Source: Tricholoma matsutake (taxonomy: Eukaryota > Basidiomycota > Agaricomycetes > Agaricales > Tricholomataceae). Taken from it: a stretch of DNA of 64,000 nucleotides. Below, one piece after another: positions 8,990-20,029 of this stretch (position 1 is its first letter; every line of letters starts with the position of its first letter). The translations under genes were made by a program, and so were the position numbers. The stretch spans positions 7,378,001-7,442,000 of the forward strand of contig AP026550.1 in the NCBI GenBank assembly GCA_026075535.2. The letters run 5' to 3'. The notes under the pieces are model-generated. The model searched no databases. It was not told the origin of the DNA and saw only the letters and a list, made by a program, of their open reading frames with translations.

Positions 8990-10288
8990 CTACAGCCATC
9001 GCTGTTGTTTATATGCTCCTAGAATTCTTTCGGCATGTTTTAGGTTTCCCTCGGGCTCCCATGAGTTCTCCAAGGTTGGGTATCCGACCCATTTCACTAG
9101 GAAGTGCATGGTCCTTCCTTTCTTCTTGTGTCTGATGATCGCTTCCACTTCATATTCCGATTCGCCTTCTATCAGATCGGGTGGTGGTTCTGGGAAGTTT
9201 GGTCCATGTGTCTTGGTTTCTTTATATGGGGAAAGGAGTGCCACGTGGAACACCGGGTGTATCTTCCACTGTTCTGGCAACTTCAGTCGGTAGGAGAGTG
9301 GGCTCAGGACCTTCTCGATAGAGAATGGTCCTTCTCTTTTTGGTGCGAGCTTCTTTGTTTGGTGTGTCGTTCTGAGGTTCTTTGCTTCTAGCCACACTCT
9401 GTCTCCTTCTTTGAACGGGGTGAAGTGCCTTGTTGTTCTTTCCGCCATCATTTGTCTGGCCAACTCATGAGTTGCCTTCACTTTGTCTCGGGCCCATTGC
9501 AGTGCAACTATTTGTTTTTCTATGGCCAGTATGTTCGTCTTCAGGTAGGGGAGTGGGATCGCCTTGGGCTCATAGCCCATCATGAGGTAGAACAGGGAGT
9601 TCTTCTGTATGGAGTGCGTCCTCTGGTTGTGTGTGAACTCCGCGGTCGGGAGGAGGTGCTTCCAATTCTCCTGGTTGTTTGAGCAGAAGATCCATAGGTA
9701 TACTTCCACTTCCTGGTTCACCTGTTCTGTCTCCCCATTGGTCTGGGGGTGGTATGCTGTGCTCATTGCCAGCTTGATTCCGAGCAGTCTTCCTAGCTCT
9801 TGGAACAGCTGCGAGGCAAATCTGGGATCTCTGTCAGAGATGATCTTGTCTGGGAGGCCGAATCGTTTGTAGACATTGTCTAGATAGAGGGTGGCTGCTC
9901 CCAATGCATCTATGGTTTTCCTGCAAGGGATAAAAATTATCCCCTTCATAAGCCCATGGTCTACCATGACCATGAGTGCATCATAGCTATCGGACTTCGG
10001 TAGGTCAGTTATGAAATTGGTTGTCACCATTGTGAATGGTCTCATTGCTTCGGATTTGATTGGTTGCAGTGGGGGTGTCGTTGGGTGGGTGTTGACCTTC
10101 ATTTGCTGGCATGTAGCACATCCAGCGACATAGTTCTTGATGTATGTCATCATTCCTGGCCACCAGTAGTCCCTTCTGATCATTTTGGTTGTCTGCCATT
10201 GTCCCAGGTGTCTGCTGGTTACTCCTTTGTGGTATTTTTGCACCAGCTTCTTCCTTAGATCTCCATTGTCTGGGATGTAGCACCTGTC
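8990..10288 (-). pseudogene. Integrase with chromodomain, chromovirus 1
   Basis: Order on the minus strand: zinc-binding HHCC region (YHKGVTSRH, then CATCQQ), DYWWPGM, catalytic core with NFITDLPKS, GLPDKIISDRDPRF, STAYHPQTNGETEQVN, a GPFSIEK/HPVFHVALL module and a C-terminal chromodomain (YEVEAIIRHKK, FLVKWVGYPTLENSWEPE). Integrase inserts the cDNA, and the chromodomain directs it to marked chromatin. The first catalytic residue, normally Asp in the DFITDLP block, is Asn here (codon at 10018-10016), consistent with a CpG-to-CpA change. A TGA interrupts the frame just upstream (LLFF*DRCYIPD, about 10287). The C-terminal 417 codons are otherwise open. Confidence 0.93.
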
Positions 10289-11935
10289 TCAGAAGAATAG
10301 AAGGCCATCTTCTATCTTCCAGTCTTCCAATGCCGACTTTATCGGCGGGGTTCCTTTTGTCTTTAGCGCCTCAATTGCGCTCTTCACTAGATCGTCCTTC
10401 ATGATACTCCCTGCGAGTAAGTCATGCATTTTGGTATCAATGAATTTCTTGAATACTGTTTCTGGCAGCATCATGACATCTTCATTATCATTGTCTTCTT
10501 TGGGTATGTGATCCACTCTCTGTGATAATGCATCGCTCTGTACCATTTGTGATCCAGGCACATGGACGATGTGCAAGTCAAATTCCGATAGGAATAGGCT
10601 CCATCTTGCCTGTCGTCTGTTCAATTTCTGTGCCGTTCGGAAGTACATCAAGTTCTTGTGGTCCGACAGGATTACCACTGGGTGTTCTGAACCCACTAGG
10701 TAGTGTCTCCAGGTCTCTAGTGATCATATTATCGCTAGTAGCTCCCTTTCATAAATCTTGTAGTTCCGTTCCATTGGTGTTAGTGCATGCGATATGTATT
10801 CGCATGGATGCCAGTCTCCATTCATATCCCTTTGTCTCAGCACTCCTCCTGTCACGTGTTTTGAGGCGTCTGATTCGATTGTGAATGGCTTTGTCGGGTC
10901 TGGCATTAGCAGTACCGGTGCTTCTGCGAATTTCCTTTTCAGTGTTTGAAAGGCCTGTTTGCATTCTGTTGTCCAGTCGAACATCTTGTCTTTCTTTGTT
11001 AGTTCATTAAGCGGTCTGCTTGTCTCCACAAAATGTCTGATAAACTTCCTGTAGAAGTTCCCGAATCCCAGGAAGGATCTGACTGCTTTTACATTTGTCG
11101 GGGTTGGCCAATCCTGTATACCTGCCAGTTTCGTGTTGTCCATGGCAATTTCATTGGGTCGGATGATCAGACCCAAGAATTCTACCTCGTGGACGTCAAA
11201 TTTGCATTTCTCCAGTTTCAAGTATAGGTCCTTCTCTGCCAGTCTTTGCAGTACTCTCTTTGTCCTTTCCTGGTGTTCGTTCTGATCCTTGGAGAATATC
11301 AGGATGTCATCAATGTAAATCATGAGCCATCCTTCTCTGATCATGTCATGGAATATCTCGTTCATCATTGCCTGGAAGGTCGCTGGTGAGTTGCATAATC
11401 CGAAGAACATCACCGTTGGCTCAAACAGCCCCCTGTTCGTCTTGAAGGCTGCTTTCCATTGATCTCCATCCTTGATTCTGACGTTGTGATATCCCCATCA
11501 GATGTCCAATTTTGTAAACCATTTTGCCCCTCTCAGTTTGTCCAACAGGTCTCCTACCAGCGGCAGTGGGTAGGTGTTCTTGATCGTTCCATTGTTCAAA
11601 TACCTGTAATCTTGGCAGGGTCATAGTGCATCCGAGTCCTTCTTCACAACGAAGAAGAATGGCGATGCCATGGGCAATTTTGATGGTTGAATGTATCTCT
11701 TCTGTAGGCTTTCGTCAAGAAACTCATCGAGTTTCTTTTGTTCTGCCGGTGACAATGGGTAAACCCTGCAATCCTTTGCTGTAAAGTCTGTTTTCAGTTC
11801 GATCACATGATCCCAGGGTCTTGATTCTGGGAATCTCTCCGATGCTTCCTTTTCGGATATCCGTTGGTACTCCCTGTACTGTTCGGGGAGTAGTTCATCG
11901 AGGGTCTTTTGTTCGGGGTCTCCTTCCTTCTTGTG
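10289..11935 (-). pseudogene. Reverse transcriptase and RNase H, chromovirus 1
   Basis: Minus-strand RT begins around VYPLSPAEQKKLDEFLDE and PMASPFFFVVKKD, continues [36 protein letters not shown] and the catalytic YIDD ([10 protein letters not shown]). RNase H follows with [38 protein letters not shown] and RRQARWSLFL. TGA stops occur at DAL*PCQDY (about 11624), LDI*WGY (about 11500) and LAII*SLETW (about 10724). The first and third sit where the family has Arg. Together these domains copy the RNA genome and degrade the template strand. Confidence 0.93.
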
Positions 11936-12708
11936 TGTCAGGTGTTGTGAGACCGATGTTTTTGCCCTGATCCAGATATTTTGTCCATAAGCATATCATG
12001 GTGATCCTCTTGCCTTTACGATCCGAGAGATTGTCTTCGTCATTTGAGAATATCCGTATCTTGGCTCATCATACTCCTCTGTCAGCAGTGTCCTAGCTGG
12101 TTCGAATATTCCAATGACGGGTTCTCCTCGGATGTAGGCAACCAGTAGCTTGTCATCTTCGATCTTTAGTTTGGGTGTCTCCTCCAGTTGTTCCGTTGCC
12201 TGTTCTGTTGCCTGTTCTGTTGCCTGTTCATGGTTTGCCTGTGCTGGGTTTTCCTTCCCAGTGTCTTCTTCGTCTTGTGGCCCTATGGGCTCCACATCTT
12301 GAAGAGTCGTGATCGCGATCTCTTCGTCGTCGATTTCTTCGATCATCACTTTTCTTGTCTCGATGGGCATCTTGCTTCTTCTTCGTTCTTTGTGGAGGAC
12401 TTCTCCCATCAGTTTTGCCTTGGCGACAACTCTTCGGCATAGCTCTCAGCATTCTTCTTTTGCCAGCTCTTCTTTCTTGCTTTTCAGGGCTGCCTTTTCC
12501 CTCTCTTTTGTGACTATTTGGGCTACTGCCAGTCATCCTTCTTCTTTCCTGGTGGCCAGTTTCTCCAGCTCTCTGGTGGCCACCCTTTTCCATTGTGCTC
12601 GTTCTTCCTTGGCAGTCTTCTTCTTGAGGGCAAGCCTTTCTTGTCCTTTGGTGATGATCTTTTGGCACCATGCCTGTCGCTCTTCTTTCGTCATGTCACT
12701 GGGTGCAA
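11936..12708 (-). pseudogene. Pol linker between protease and RT
   Basis: The minus-strand frame shows MTKEERQAWCQKIITKGQER, a Lys/Arg/Glu-rich coiled-coil-like part, then 11996-12409 with three EQAT repeats, DDKLLVAYIRGEPVIGIFEPA and DEPRYGYSQMTK. Frame changes occur near 12420 and 11990. This spacer precedes RT in this chromovirus; its function is unknown to me. Confidence 0.6.
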
Positions 12709-12945
12709 GGCACAATACTTCCTGAGAAGTACTGTGAAAGTATCCTGACAGTATTCCTAATATTGTCAACATACTTCACTAGAGGTATTTTGACAGTATT
12801 GTACTATATTTTGATAGTACTGAAGGTACTGAAGTAGTATTCTAGATTGGTATGCATACTGGCAAAATATCCCTTGGTGAGTATGGTGGCAGTATTAGGA
12901 GTACTTCCAGAATACTGACATCATACCCTCTCAGAAGTATCTTGC
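12709..12945. mobile_element. Small MITE-like insertion in pol
   Basis: About 225 bp of AT-rich DNA with repeated AGTATT/AATACT words separates DTLSAQQ of the protease segment from LAPSDMTKEE of the linker. Ends are imperfectly inverted: AATACTTCCTGAGAAG (left) and GATACTTCTGAGAGGG (right, minus strand). I could not fix a TSD, so the exact limits are approximate. Confidence 0.5.
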
Positions 12946-13541
12946 TGTGCAGACAGTGTGTCTAGGGGGTCCTTCTTCTTTTCGGTTCCCCTCTGGCGCC
13001 ATGACAAGTGTTCATCATCGGTTTTCTTGGTCTGTACCCTACCGATAAGCATTCTTCCTCTTCCATATGAGAATTCAGGATGGGTCTTGTCATTCGTCCT
13101 GAATTGGAAGGTTCCAATTCTCCAGTCGATTACTGGGTTGATTCTCCTGAGCCATGGCAAGCCCAAGATGACTGATTCCTTTCCCAGTCCTGCAATGAGG
13201 AAGGTCGTTGGGAAGCTTCTTCCATTGATTGTCAGGAGTTCCCTGGCATAGTGGGAAATCTCCCCTTTCTTGTTTGGGGTTCCGTCCACGTTCTTGACCT
13301 TGATCACCTTCTCCAGGGGGTGCAGCTCAAATCTGCTGCTCTCTGTGAATTCATGACTCATGAATATCCCTCCCACTCCAGAGTCGAGTAGGGCTTCAGT
13401 TTTGATGGCTTTCCCTCTGCCTGCTCCTAGCACTTTGACATCTAAATGCATAGATTGATTCTTCAAAGTGGCTAGTAGTACAGAGCAGACAGAGAGTTTG
13501 GTGGTACCTGGCATCGAGGCAGGCCACCTCTTTAAAAACCC
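12946..13541 (-). pseudogene. Aspartic protease region, chromovirus 1
   Basis: The minus-strand frame contains a retropepsin-like active site LLDSGVGG (the usual DSG triad), IFMSHEF, VKNVDGTPNKKG, ILGLPWLRRINPVIDW and GTFQF. It is in the -1 frame relative to gag and begins at the slippery site 13535-13541. The protease would cleave the Gag-Pol polyprotein. It is intact up to the MITE-like insertion, after which the C-terminus runs into element sequence. Confidence 0.88.
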
Positions 13542-14616
13542 TCGTCCTCAATTGCGGCAAGAGCTCCTTTCTTTTCTTCTTCGTCGAGTTCTTTCATGAT
13601 CACTCGGATCTTCGAGTAGGCTTCCTTGCCTTTATTCTTTGGGAATGGCTGGTCCTTGGTCCTCTTTTCCCCTTTCTTGTGTTTGGTTGCCCTGTGTCCG
13701 GGCTGGTGGCACACAAAGCACAGTCAATTCTTCATGTGATTGACCCTCTCTTGATTTGAGAGTCAACTGATTTCGAGTGGGGTCTCCTTCGCTTTGGAGC
13801 CTGGAAGTCTCTTTGCCCAGGTCTCCTGTAGCTTTCCTGTTATCACTTTTGCTCTCCTCCACTGTCCATCGTACTTGGAGGCGGCATTGATCATCCCCTC
13901 TAAGGTTATGGGGATTGTCTCCATGTTTAATACTCTTTCAAGGAGCTTGGGGTTTAACCCATCCATAAAGAGTTCGATCAGGGCAGTATCGTCGTTGATT
14001 CCTGCCTTTTCTTGCAGGATTTGGAATTGGGCAATGTAATCCTCCAGGTCCTGTCCCTGCTTCAATGTCTTCATCTCTGTTCTGGCTCTGCCAGCTTCGT
14101 CAATTGGTGTGAATGCTGACTTGAGCATTGTTTCGAAGGTCGACCAAGTCCCTAGGTCTTCCTTTTCTGCCCATGTCTGTGCCCAGGGTGCGGCGGTTCC
14201 TCCATTCATGAATGACAGTGCGAAGATGATCTTCTTCTCGTCGCTGTCATAGATCCCATGGTTCACTCTCAGATAGAGTTTCACTTCTTGTAAGAACTTT
14301 GCAGTTCTCGTTTGGCTGTGAAGTTGGAGGGGGTTTGTATTCTAATCTCCTTGGTCGATGTGGTGGGTTCGGTAGACATGTTGGTGTTGTCATTGGAAAA
14401 GGAGAATGAGTCTCGTTCTGGGGTTTCTTCTTTATCGAAGGATCTAAAATCCTCTTCGTCGAGGTATCGGGGTTCTTCATCACTGGTTCTCCTTGAGAAC
14501 CACTTCTGTGCTGGTTCCGAGTATTGTACTAGTCAACCCTGGTATCTATACCACGGGGTTCTTCCTGATGATGATGCTCCAGTTGGAGGTCTGTCTGGGC
14601 TTTGTCTGAAAGACAT
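13532..14616 (-). pseudogene. Gag, chromovirus 1
   Basis: Starts at Met 14616 (MSFRQSPDRPPTGASSSG). The core contains FLQEVKLYLRVNHGIYDSDE, AAPWAQTWAEK, FTPIDEAGRARTEMKTLKQG, YIAQFQ and LIELFMDGLNP, matching the Ty3/gypsy capsid family. It ends with a zinc knuckle CFVCHQPGHRATKH, in which the last Cys of CCHC is His. TGA stops occur in the N-terminus (YQG*LVQ, about 14557) and twice before the knuckle (EIS*LSNQ; MKN*LCF). A frameshift lies near 14285-14310. Gag forms the virus-like particle that packages the element RNA. The frame ends in TAA at 13532-13534, directly after a -1 slippery heptamer. Confidence 0.88.
13535..13541 (-). promoter_or_regulatory. -1 ribosomal frameshift heptamer G GGT TTT
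   Basis: On the sense strand the last gag codons read GAG GGT TTT TAA. The heptamer GGGTTTT fits X XXY YYZ and is in the correct phase. Slipping back by one base gives GGG TTT TTA AAG, which is exactly the open pol frame (GFLKRWPASMPG). The gag stop follows immediately. Confidence 0.75.
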
Positions 14617-14651
14617 TGTGTCTGCACCTCAGTAGGTGGACTGTGTAGATC

Positions 14652-14661
14652 AGCTTGACCT
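14652..14661 (-). promoter_or_regulatory. Primer-binding site with self-priming complement
   Basis: Two bases inside the 5' LTR the sense strand reads AGGTCAAGCT. Its exact complement AGCTTGACCT is at 14965-14956 in the LTR, just downstream of the TATA box, where RNA should start. This is the arrangement of Tf1/sushi-type self-priming. No tRNA 3'-end match starting TGG is present. Confidence 0.7.
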
Positions 14662-14663
14662 TT

Positions 14664-15358
14664 TGTTAAGACTATAGGTCTTTAACTCAGCCTTGGCTTT
14701 GTATGTCACAGTTGGAGGCTTTCCAACTATATCGGTATCACACTAGGAGGCTTTCCTAGTGTATCGGGCTTCTGGCCTTCACTTGGGTACTTCCTCAAGT
14801 CGTTACAGCTATCCATACTCAGAGACTTTCTGAGTAGACTGTCGGTTTGTGTATCACAGTTGGAGGCTTTCCAACTGTTGAGTTCGAGTTATCACAGCTA
14901 GGGGCTTCCTAAGCTGTTGAGTGTTCTGGTTGAGTCTAAGACCGTTGATTGAGTTAGGTCAAGCTAAGGAATACAGGCAGTATCACTGTAGCTTATATAT
15001 GGTTCAGAGATGTCTATCGTCCAATTGGAATACGAGATCCTTGTCAAGTAATAATAGAAAGAACAATAGAACAATAAGCCTCATGCCTAGCATCAGGTGT
15101 CTGATGTCATGGAGTGTTGCAGCATAGAATGTCAAAGAACAATAGAAGATAAGCCTCATGCCAAGCATGAGGCATCTGATGTCATGAATCCAATGTCAAG
15201 GATCCAATGTCAAGGGATGCTGCAGTGCAGCATGTCAAATGGTGGGAGTCAGGTCTCCCATCAGAATGAGTCAAGTCGAATGGGAAGGAAAAATAAAGTA
15301 CCTGGCCTTGCTGGCATACATCTGGTCATCCTGGGTTACAATAACACAAATTGTAACA
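14664..15358 (-). repeat. 5' LTR of chromovirus 1 (695 bp)
   Basis: Same ends as the 3' LTR, plus an internal partial duplication around 15120-15230 (AAGCCTCATGC... and CAATGTCAAGG repeated). TATA box on the minus strand at 14999-14993 (TATATAA). R/U5 would run from about 14968 to 14664 and contain all five hairpins. In this copy the third hairpin loop is GACTT instead of GGCTT. Confidence 0.95.
14993..14999 (-). promoter_or_regulatory. TATA box of chromovirus 1
   Basis: TATATAA in LTR sense orientation. A start 25-30 nt downstream would begin the RNA near 14968, with the self-priming segment 14965-14956 at its 5' end. Confidence 0.65.
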
Positions 15359-15695
15359 CAGGTTCTCTTCCTCCTGCATAAGTTCAGTTCTGTGTTCTGC
15401 AGCTCCAGAATGTACATGAACTCGGTTCAAACATGTTCGAACTGAGAACCTGTACACTGAAAGGTAAATGGTGTTTTACATGGAAGACCCCCCATGGCAC
15501 AACACCTACCAAGACCAGACAACGGATGGCCAGTTCAACCAGCACAAAGAACACTAGAAGAATTCATGGGAAATTCATGAACCCAAGAACAGCAAAACAC
15601 AACATGGGGTGACCAGGACCAGAATGAACAAGGACCAGGGCCAGAACTGGAACAGATAACACAGACGACCTGAAGGGAAACAACACCGCTCGAAT

Positions 15696-16660
15696 ATGCA
15701 TGAAACACAGCAACAAAACGGAATGCAAAGACCGCTACAAATATGGCAGCAAAATGTAAACAAATCACTGGTAAGCCAACTAGACCTCCTAGACAGCCTG
15801 AGACGAGACGAATACGACATATGCCTGATACAAGAACCCTACGTCGACTTCAGAGGTAAGACCCACGCTAACCAAAACTGGATCACAATATACCCGGGAA
15901 CCCACCAGGAACACCCAGACAGCATGAGATCCATCATCTTAGTCAATGCAAGCCTACTAACAGACACATGGAAACAGATACACTTTCAACACTCCGACAT
16001 CACGGCATTAGAAATTATGGGAGACTTTGGTATGTTATGCATCATCAATGTTTACATTGACTGCGAAAACAACAACGCACTAACACATCTATCTGCATAC
16101 ATGCGAGATCGAGAGAGACAACAGCACGCAGCAGGACCCCTACACACCTTATGGATGGGGGACTTCAACCGACACCACCCTTTGTGGGACAAAGCACAAA
16201 ATGCCCACCTTTTCACATGCAAAAACCTGGATCTGACACAACCGCTACTAAACATGCTAGGATGACACAACATGAAAATGGCATTACCAGCATTCATACT
16301 GACACTACAATCACACAGCACAAAAAACTACACCAGGGTGGACAACGTATTCTGCAGTGAAGAACTCCTCGACACTGTTATCAAATGCAAAACAGATGGC
16401 GCAGCATGACTGGTAAGGACAGACCACTACCCAATCATAACACAGCTAGACATCCATGCACCAAAAGCAACCTGGGAGGCAAGGCAAAATCTCAGACTAG
16501 CAGACTGGCCAGAATTGGTAAAAACCTTAAAGAACGACCTAGCTAACCTGCCCCCACCCACAGAAATTGAAGACGCACAATCTTTCATGGACAGACTCAA
16601 AATACTAAATGAAACAATACAGAACGCAATTGAGAAGCATGTCAAACTAACAAAACCAAG
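15696..16660 (+). pseudogene. LINE apurinic-type endonuclease domain
   Basis: Frame with IWQQNVNKSL, YDICLIQEPYVD, IINVYIDCENN, WMGDFNRHHPLWD and, after TGA stops at 16263 and about 16408, TRVDNVFCSEELLD and RTDHYPIITQLDI. These are the conserved blocks of the exonuclease-endonuclease-phosphatase fold that nicks target DNA for target-primed reverse transcription. Further TGA codons follow (about 16673 and 16786) in the linker to RT. Confidence 0.9.
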
Positions 16661-16949
16661 CCCATATTCGAAATGATGGTGGTCCATGGAACTGGCAAAC
16701 AAAAAGAAGAAGATGCAACAGCTTGGTGGAAGAGCAAAATACCACCGCCTGAATATGCGACACCCAGTACATGAGGAATACCAATGACAACGAAATCACT
16801 ACTCCAAAATGATACAAAAAGCAAAAACAGAACACTGGATTGAATGGCTAGAGGGGCTCGATGAATCCAGCGTCTGGCAGGCAAGTAGGCTAGTCATGTC
16901 TCCGGCAACTGACACAGGCAAATCCAGAATTCCAATGCTACAAATCAAA

Positions 16950-18580
16950 GACCCAGAAATGAAATGAGTAATCAGAGAAGCAACAGACAATGCGGCCAAA
17001 GGACAACTTTTCTATGAGACATTCTTCCCACCAAGAAACCCAGCAACAACGCCAGTCCCACAGAATTACCAATACCCACCACCGAGATGGAAGTTCCAAA
17101 ACATATCAAATGACCAAATACACCGTGTGATCAAGAAAATGAAGCCGTACAAAGCCACCAAAGGCGGCTCAGTACCAAACTCTGTCCTGCTACATGCCAG
17201 AGAAGACTCCATCCCACATCTAGGCCCCCTATTCTGAGCCACTAACACGCTAAACTTCTATCCACAGGAATGGGCAACTACGGAGACAATAGTCTTGAAA
17301 AAACCAGGAAAACTGGATTACACCTCACCAAATGCATGACGACCCATAGTGCTATCAGACGGACTAGCCCGACTCCTCAACAGCTGTCAAGCGGAAGATA
17401 TCGTCACCATGTGTGAAAAACACAACATCCTGCCCACAAACCACTTCGGAGCCAGACCAGGACGAACCACCACCGACTCCATACACATGCTGATGAAAAC
17501 AGTGAAAGATGCATGGCATAAAGGTCAGGTAGTATCAGCCTTATTTTTAGACGTTAAAGGAGCATTCCCCAGTGTAGATATCGACAGGCTCATACACAAC
17601 ATGAGAAAATGCGGAATCCCCCAGGAATATACCGAATGGATGAAACAACGCCTAGGAAACAGACACACAACACTCTTGTTTGACGACTACCAAACAGCAG
17701 CCTTCATTGTAGTAAACAGCCTAGATCAAGGTGACCCATACTCAGGAATATGCTATCTCCTTTATAACGCTGACCTTCTAAAAATCCCAGTACTAAAAAT
17801 AGGCGAATGGATACTTCTCTTTGTGGACAACGCACTCATCATAGTCATCGGCAAAGACTTTGTGGAAACACATGAGAAATTACGCAGCATTATGAACCAG
17901 ATGGGAGGAGTCTTTGAATGGGCGAAAGCCCACAACTGCGAATTCGGTATTGAAAAATTCCAACTTCTCGACATCACGAGAAAGTGTGTCCCACACCCGA
18001 TCAACCCCAAGAAGAGGATCCCCATGCCACATCAAGCACTAATGCTAGGCAACCAGCGGATACCATCAAAAGAAACAGCGAAATTCCTAGGAGTTATAGT
18101 AGACAACAAACTAAACTGGAAAGGACAATGTGCAGCGGCACTCGCCAAAGGCCAAGACTGGCTAATCCAATTCAGGAGGATAGCACACTCGTCACGGGGA
18201 ACAAATGCAAGATATATACAGCAACTATACCTCTCGATTGCGGTACCCCAAATGTTATATGCAGCTGACATATTCCTCACCCCACAGCAGAATGTAGGCA
18301 AAAGAACAAAAGAAGGATGCGCCAAACAAGCCATAGTCACCAAACTAGCATTGATACAAAGGCGAGCCACCATCATGATAACAGGAGCAATGAAAACCGT
18401 CGCAACCAATGTGGTAGAGACCATGGTGAATCTCATCCCATTCCAACTACTGGTAGAAAAACACTGACAATGAGCAGCAACATGACTAGCAACACTACCT
18501 GAATCGCACCCACTACAAAAGCCTGTCAAGAATGCTGCAAACAAGCTGGTAAAATGACACCCAACACCCCTCCATGACCT
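16950..18580 (+). pseudogene. LINE reverse transcriptase domain
   Basis: Blocks in order: AKGQLFYETFFP, KKMKPYKATKGGSVPNSVLL, FYPQEWATTETIVLKKPGK, RPIVLSDGLARLLNS, NHFGARPGRTTTDSIH, FLDVKGAFPSVD, LDQGDPYSGICYLLYNA, then LLFVDNALI. The catalytic motif, normally F/YxDD, has Asn for the second Asp (codon near 17829), consistent with CpG-to-CpA. In-frame stops at about 16963, 17236, 17336, 18465, 18472, 18486 and 18553 are all TGA. Several align with Arg in related LINEs as I remember them, for example Q*AAT*LATLP. Confidence 0.9.
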
Positions 18581-18581
18581 C

Positions 18582-19541
18582 ATGCATAGATTCAACATCC
18601 AACCTGCAAAAATGGAAACCATCAAAGCAATACAATTCGAAACAAACTGGAAACCAACCTTCAAAACATATGTAGCAAGTAATGTTGATGAAGCGATTGA
18701 GGACATTCAGAATGACAAACCCGATGTCAAAGTATTCATGGACGGATCAGGCATGGAAGGAAAAATAGGAGCAGCCACAATCCTCTACAGAAATGGAAGG
18801 ATCAAAAACAAAATACGCTACCAGCTCAGCTCACAATGACACCACATGGTTTATGAGGGAGAAGGAGTAGGCATGATCTTAGGGATCAAACCACTACAAA
18901 AGGAGTGGGGAATATGGTCTGCCATAATCTACATCGATAGTCAAGCTGCCATTATAGCCACACAACTGACAAAACCCGCTACAGGACACTACATCTTCGA
19001 CGCACTACACGAACATGTTGCCATGCTGCGCAAAAAACACCTCGGACTTAGGATCTCAATCAGATGGTCGCTGGGACACAAAGGGATCAAAGGTAATGAA
19101 CAAGCAGATGAACAAGCTAAAAAGGCAATTACAGATGGCAGTAGTGATGCAGAAAAACTCCCAAAAATGCTCAAGAAACCGTTACCACAAAGCAAAACAG
19201 CTATAAAATTGGCATTCAATGAAAAGCTAAAATGCACCACACAGAAGTTATGGCAGAAATCAAAGCGATATGACCGGATGAAAAAATTAGACCCAACCAC
19301 ATCATCCAGCAAATACATCAGCCTCATTACGGGCCTACTGAGAAAACACGCCAGCATACTCACACAACTATGAACAGGACATGCCCCATTAGCTAAGCAT
19401 CTATTTCATATAGGGAAAGCCGACTCACCAGTATGCCCCTCATGCCAACAGGCTGACAAAACAATACAACACTACTACACTGCCCCACACATCAGACAGC
19501 GTGACAAAATTTACAAAGTAGCACGGGAGGAAGGGATGTAA
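18582..19541 (+). pseudogene. LINE RNase H and C-terminal Cys motif
   Basis: RNase H blocks VFMDGSGMEGKIGAA, YEGEGVGMILG, IYIDSQAAI and the closing GHKGIKGNEQADEQAKKA, interrupted by TGA at 18837. After TGA at 19371 come TGHAPLAKHLFHIGK and CPSCQQADKTIQHYY, a Cys/His cluster usual at the end of this LINE type. The frame ends at 19541. Confidence 0.85.
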
Positions 19542-20029
19542 ACATCACAAAGCTCTTCACAATGAGAAAAACACTTCAGGCATTATTCAGATGTGCAGCA
19601 GAGACCGGCCGATGGAAAGAAACGTTCGGAGAGTTGTCAGAATTGAACGAAGAACAGGGAAAAGAAAGGGAAGGAAGGAGATGAAGAAATGTGAACAACG
19701 GACATGCATACACTACTCACGGTCCTAGCACCGAATATTAAAGCGCCACCGGCACTTTGAGGACCACACTGTGGCCTCTCCAAGCAGATGATGAAGAACT
19801 TAACATAGAGAAGAACCAAGCAGCATTACACATACTGTACATTTCAATCTCTTACATATGGTTCGCCACAGAGGAGAATAAATGGGATTCAAAAAAAAAA
19901 AAATGGTGTTTTTGGCCTGCAAAAGAAATTTTTATTTCATATCGGTTCATGCTTTATTTAATTGATTGTTGGGCTTTGCCATGTCATTCATCCATGCTTC
20001 AGTGCATGGGCATGTTGATCAAGAGCATG

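Larger units (their letters stand above)
7998..15358 (-). mobile_element. Ty3/gypsy chromovirus 1, full length, TSD CAGGT
   Basis: Two LTRs (7998-8599 and 14664-15358) with TGTTA...TAACA ends, a perfect 5-bp TSD CAGGT (7993-7997 and 15359-15363), and a minus-strand internal region ordered gag, protease, reverse transcriptase, RNase H, integrase, chromodomain. The order with integrase last and a chromodomain places it among chromoviruses. Several TGA stops, one gag frameshift and a mutated integrase Asp make this copy inactive. It is nested in the hAT element. Confidence 0.95.
15478..19900 (+). mobile_element. Non-LTR retrotransposon (Tad1-like LINE), poly(A) tail, 12-bp TSD
   Basis: The 12-bp duplication AAATGGTGTTTT occurs at 15466-15477 and 19901-19912. 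The right copy follows a poly(A) run at 19890-19903. Between them lie endonuclease, RT, RNase H and a C-terminal Cys cluster on the plus strand. No separate ORF1 is visible and only a short Pro-rich lead-in precedes the endonuclease, so the copy is probably 5'-truncated. It is inserted in the outer hAT element. Confidence 0.92.

Noticed and set aside
15696..19541. TGA read as tryptophan (alternative genetic code) in the LINE
   Set aside because: All stops are TGA, which first suggested recoding. But several align with Arg of the family, direct copy comparison in chromovirus 2 shows CGA to TGA, and other genes in the window end normally in TGA. CpG decay explains it better.
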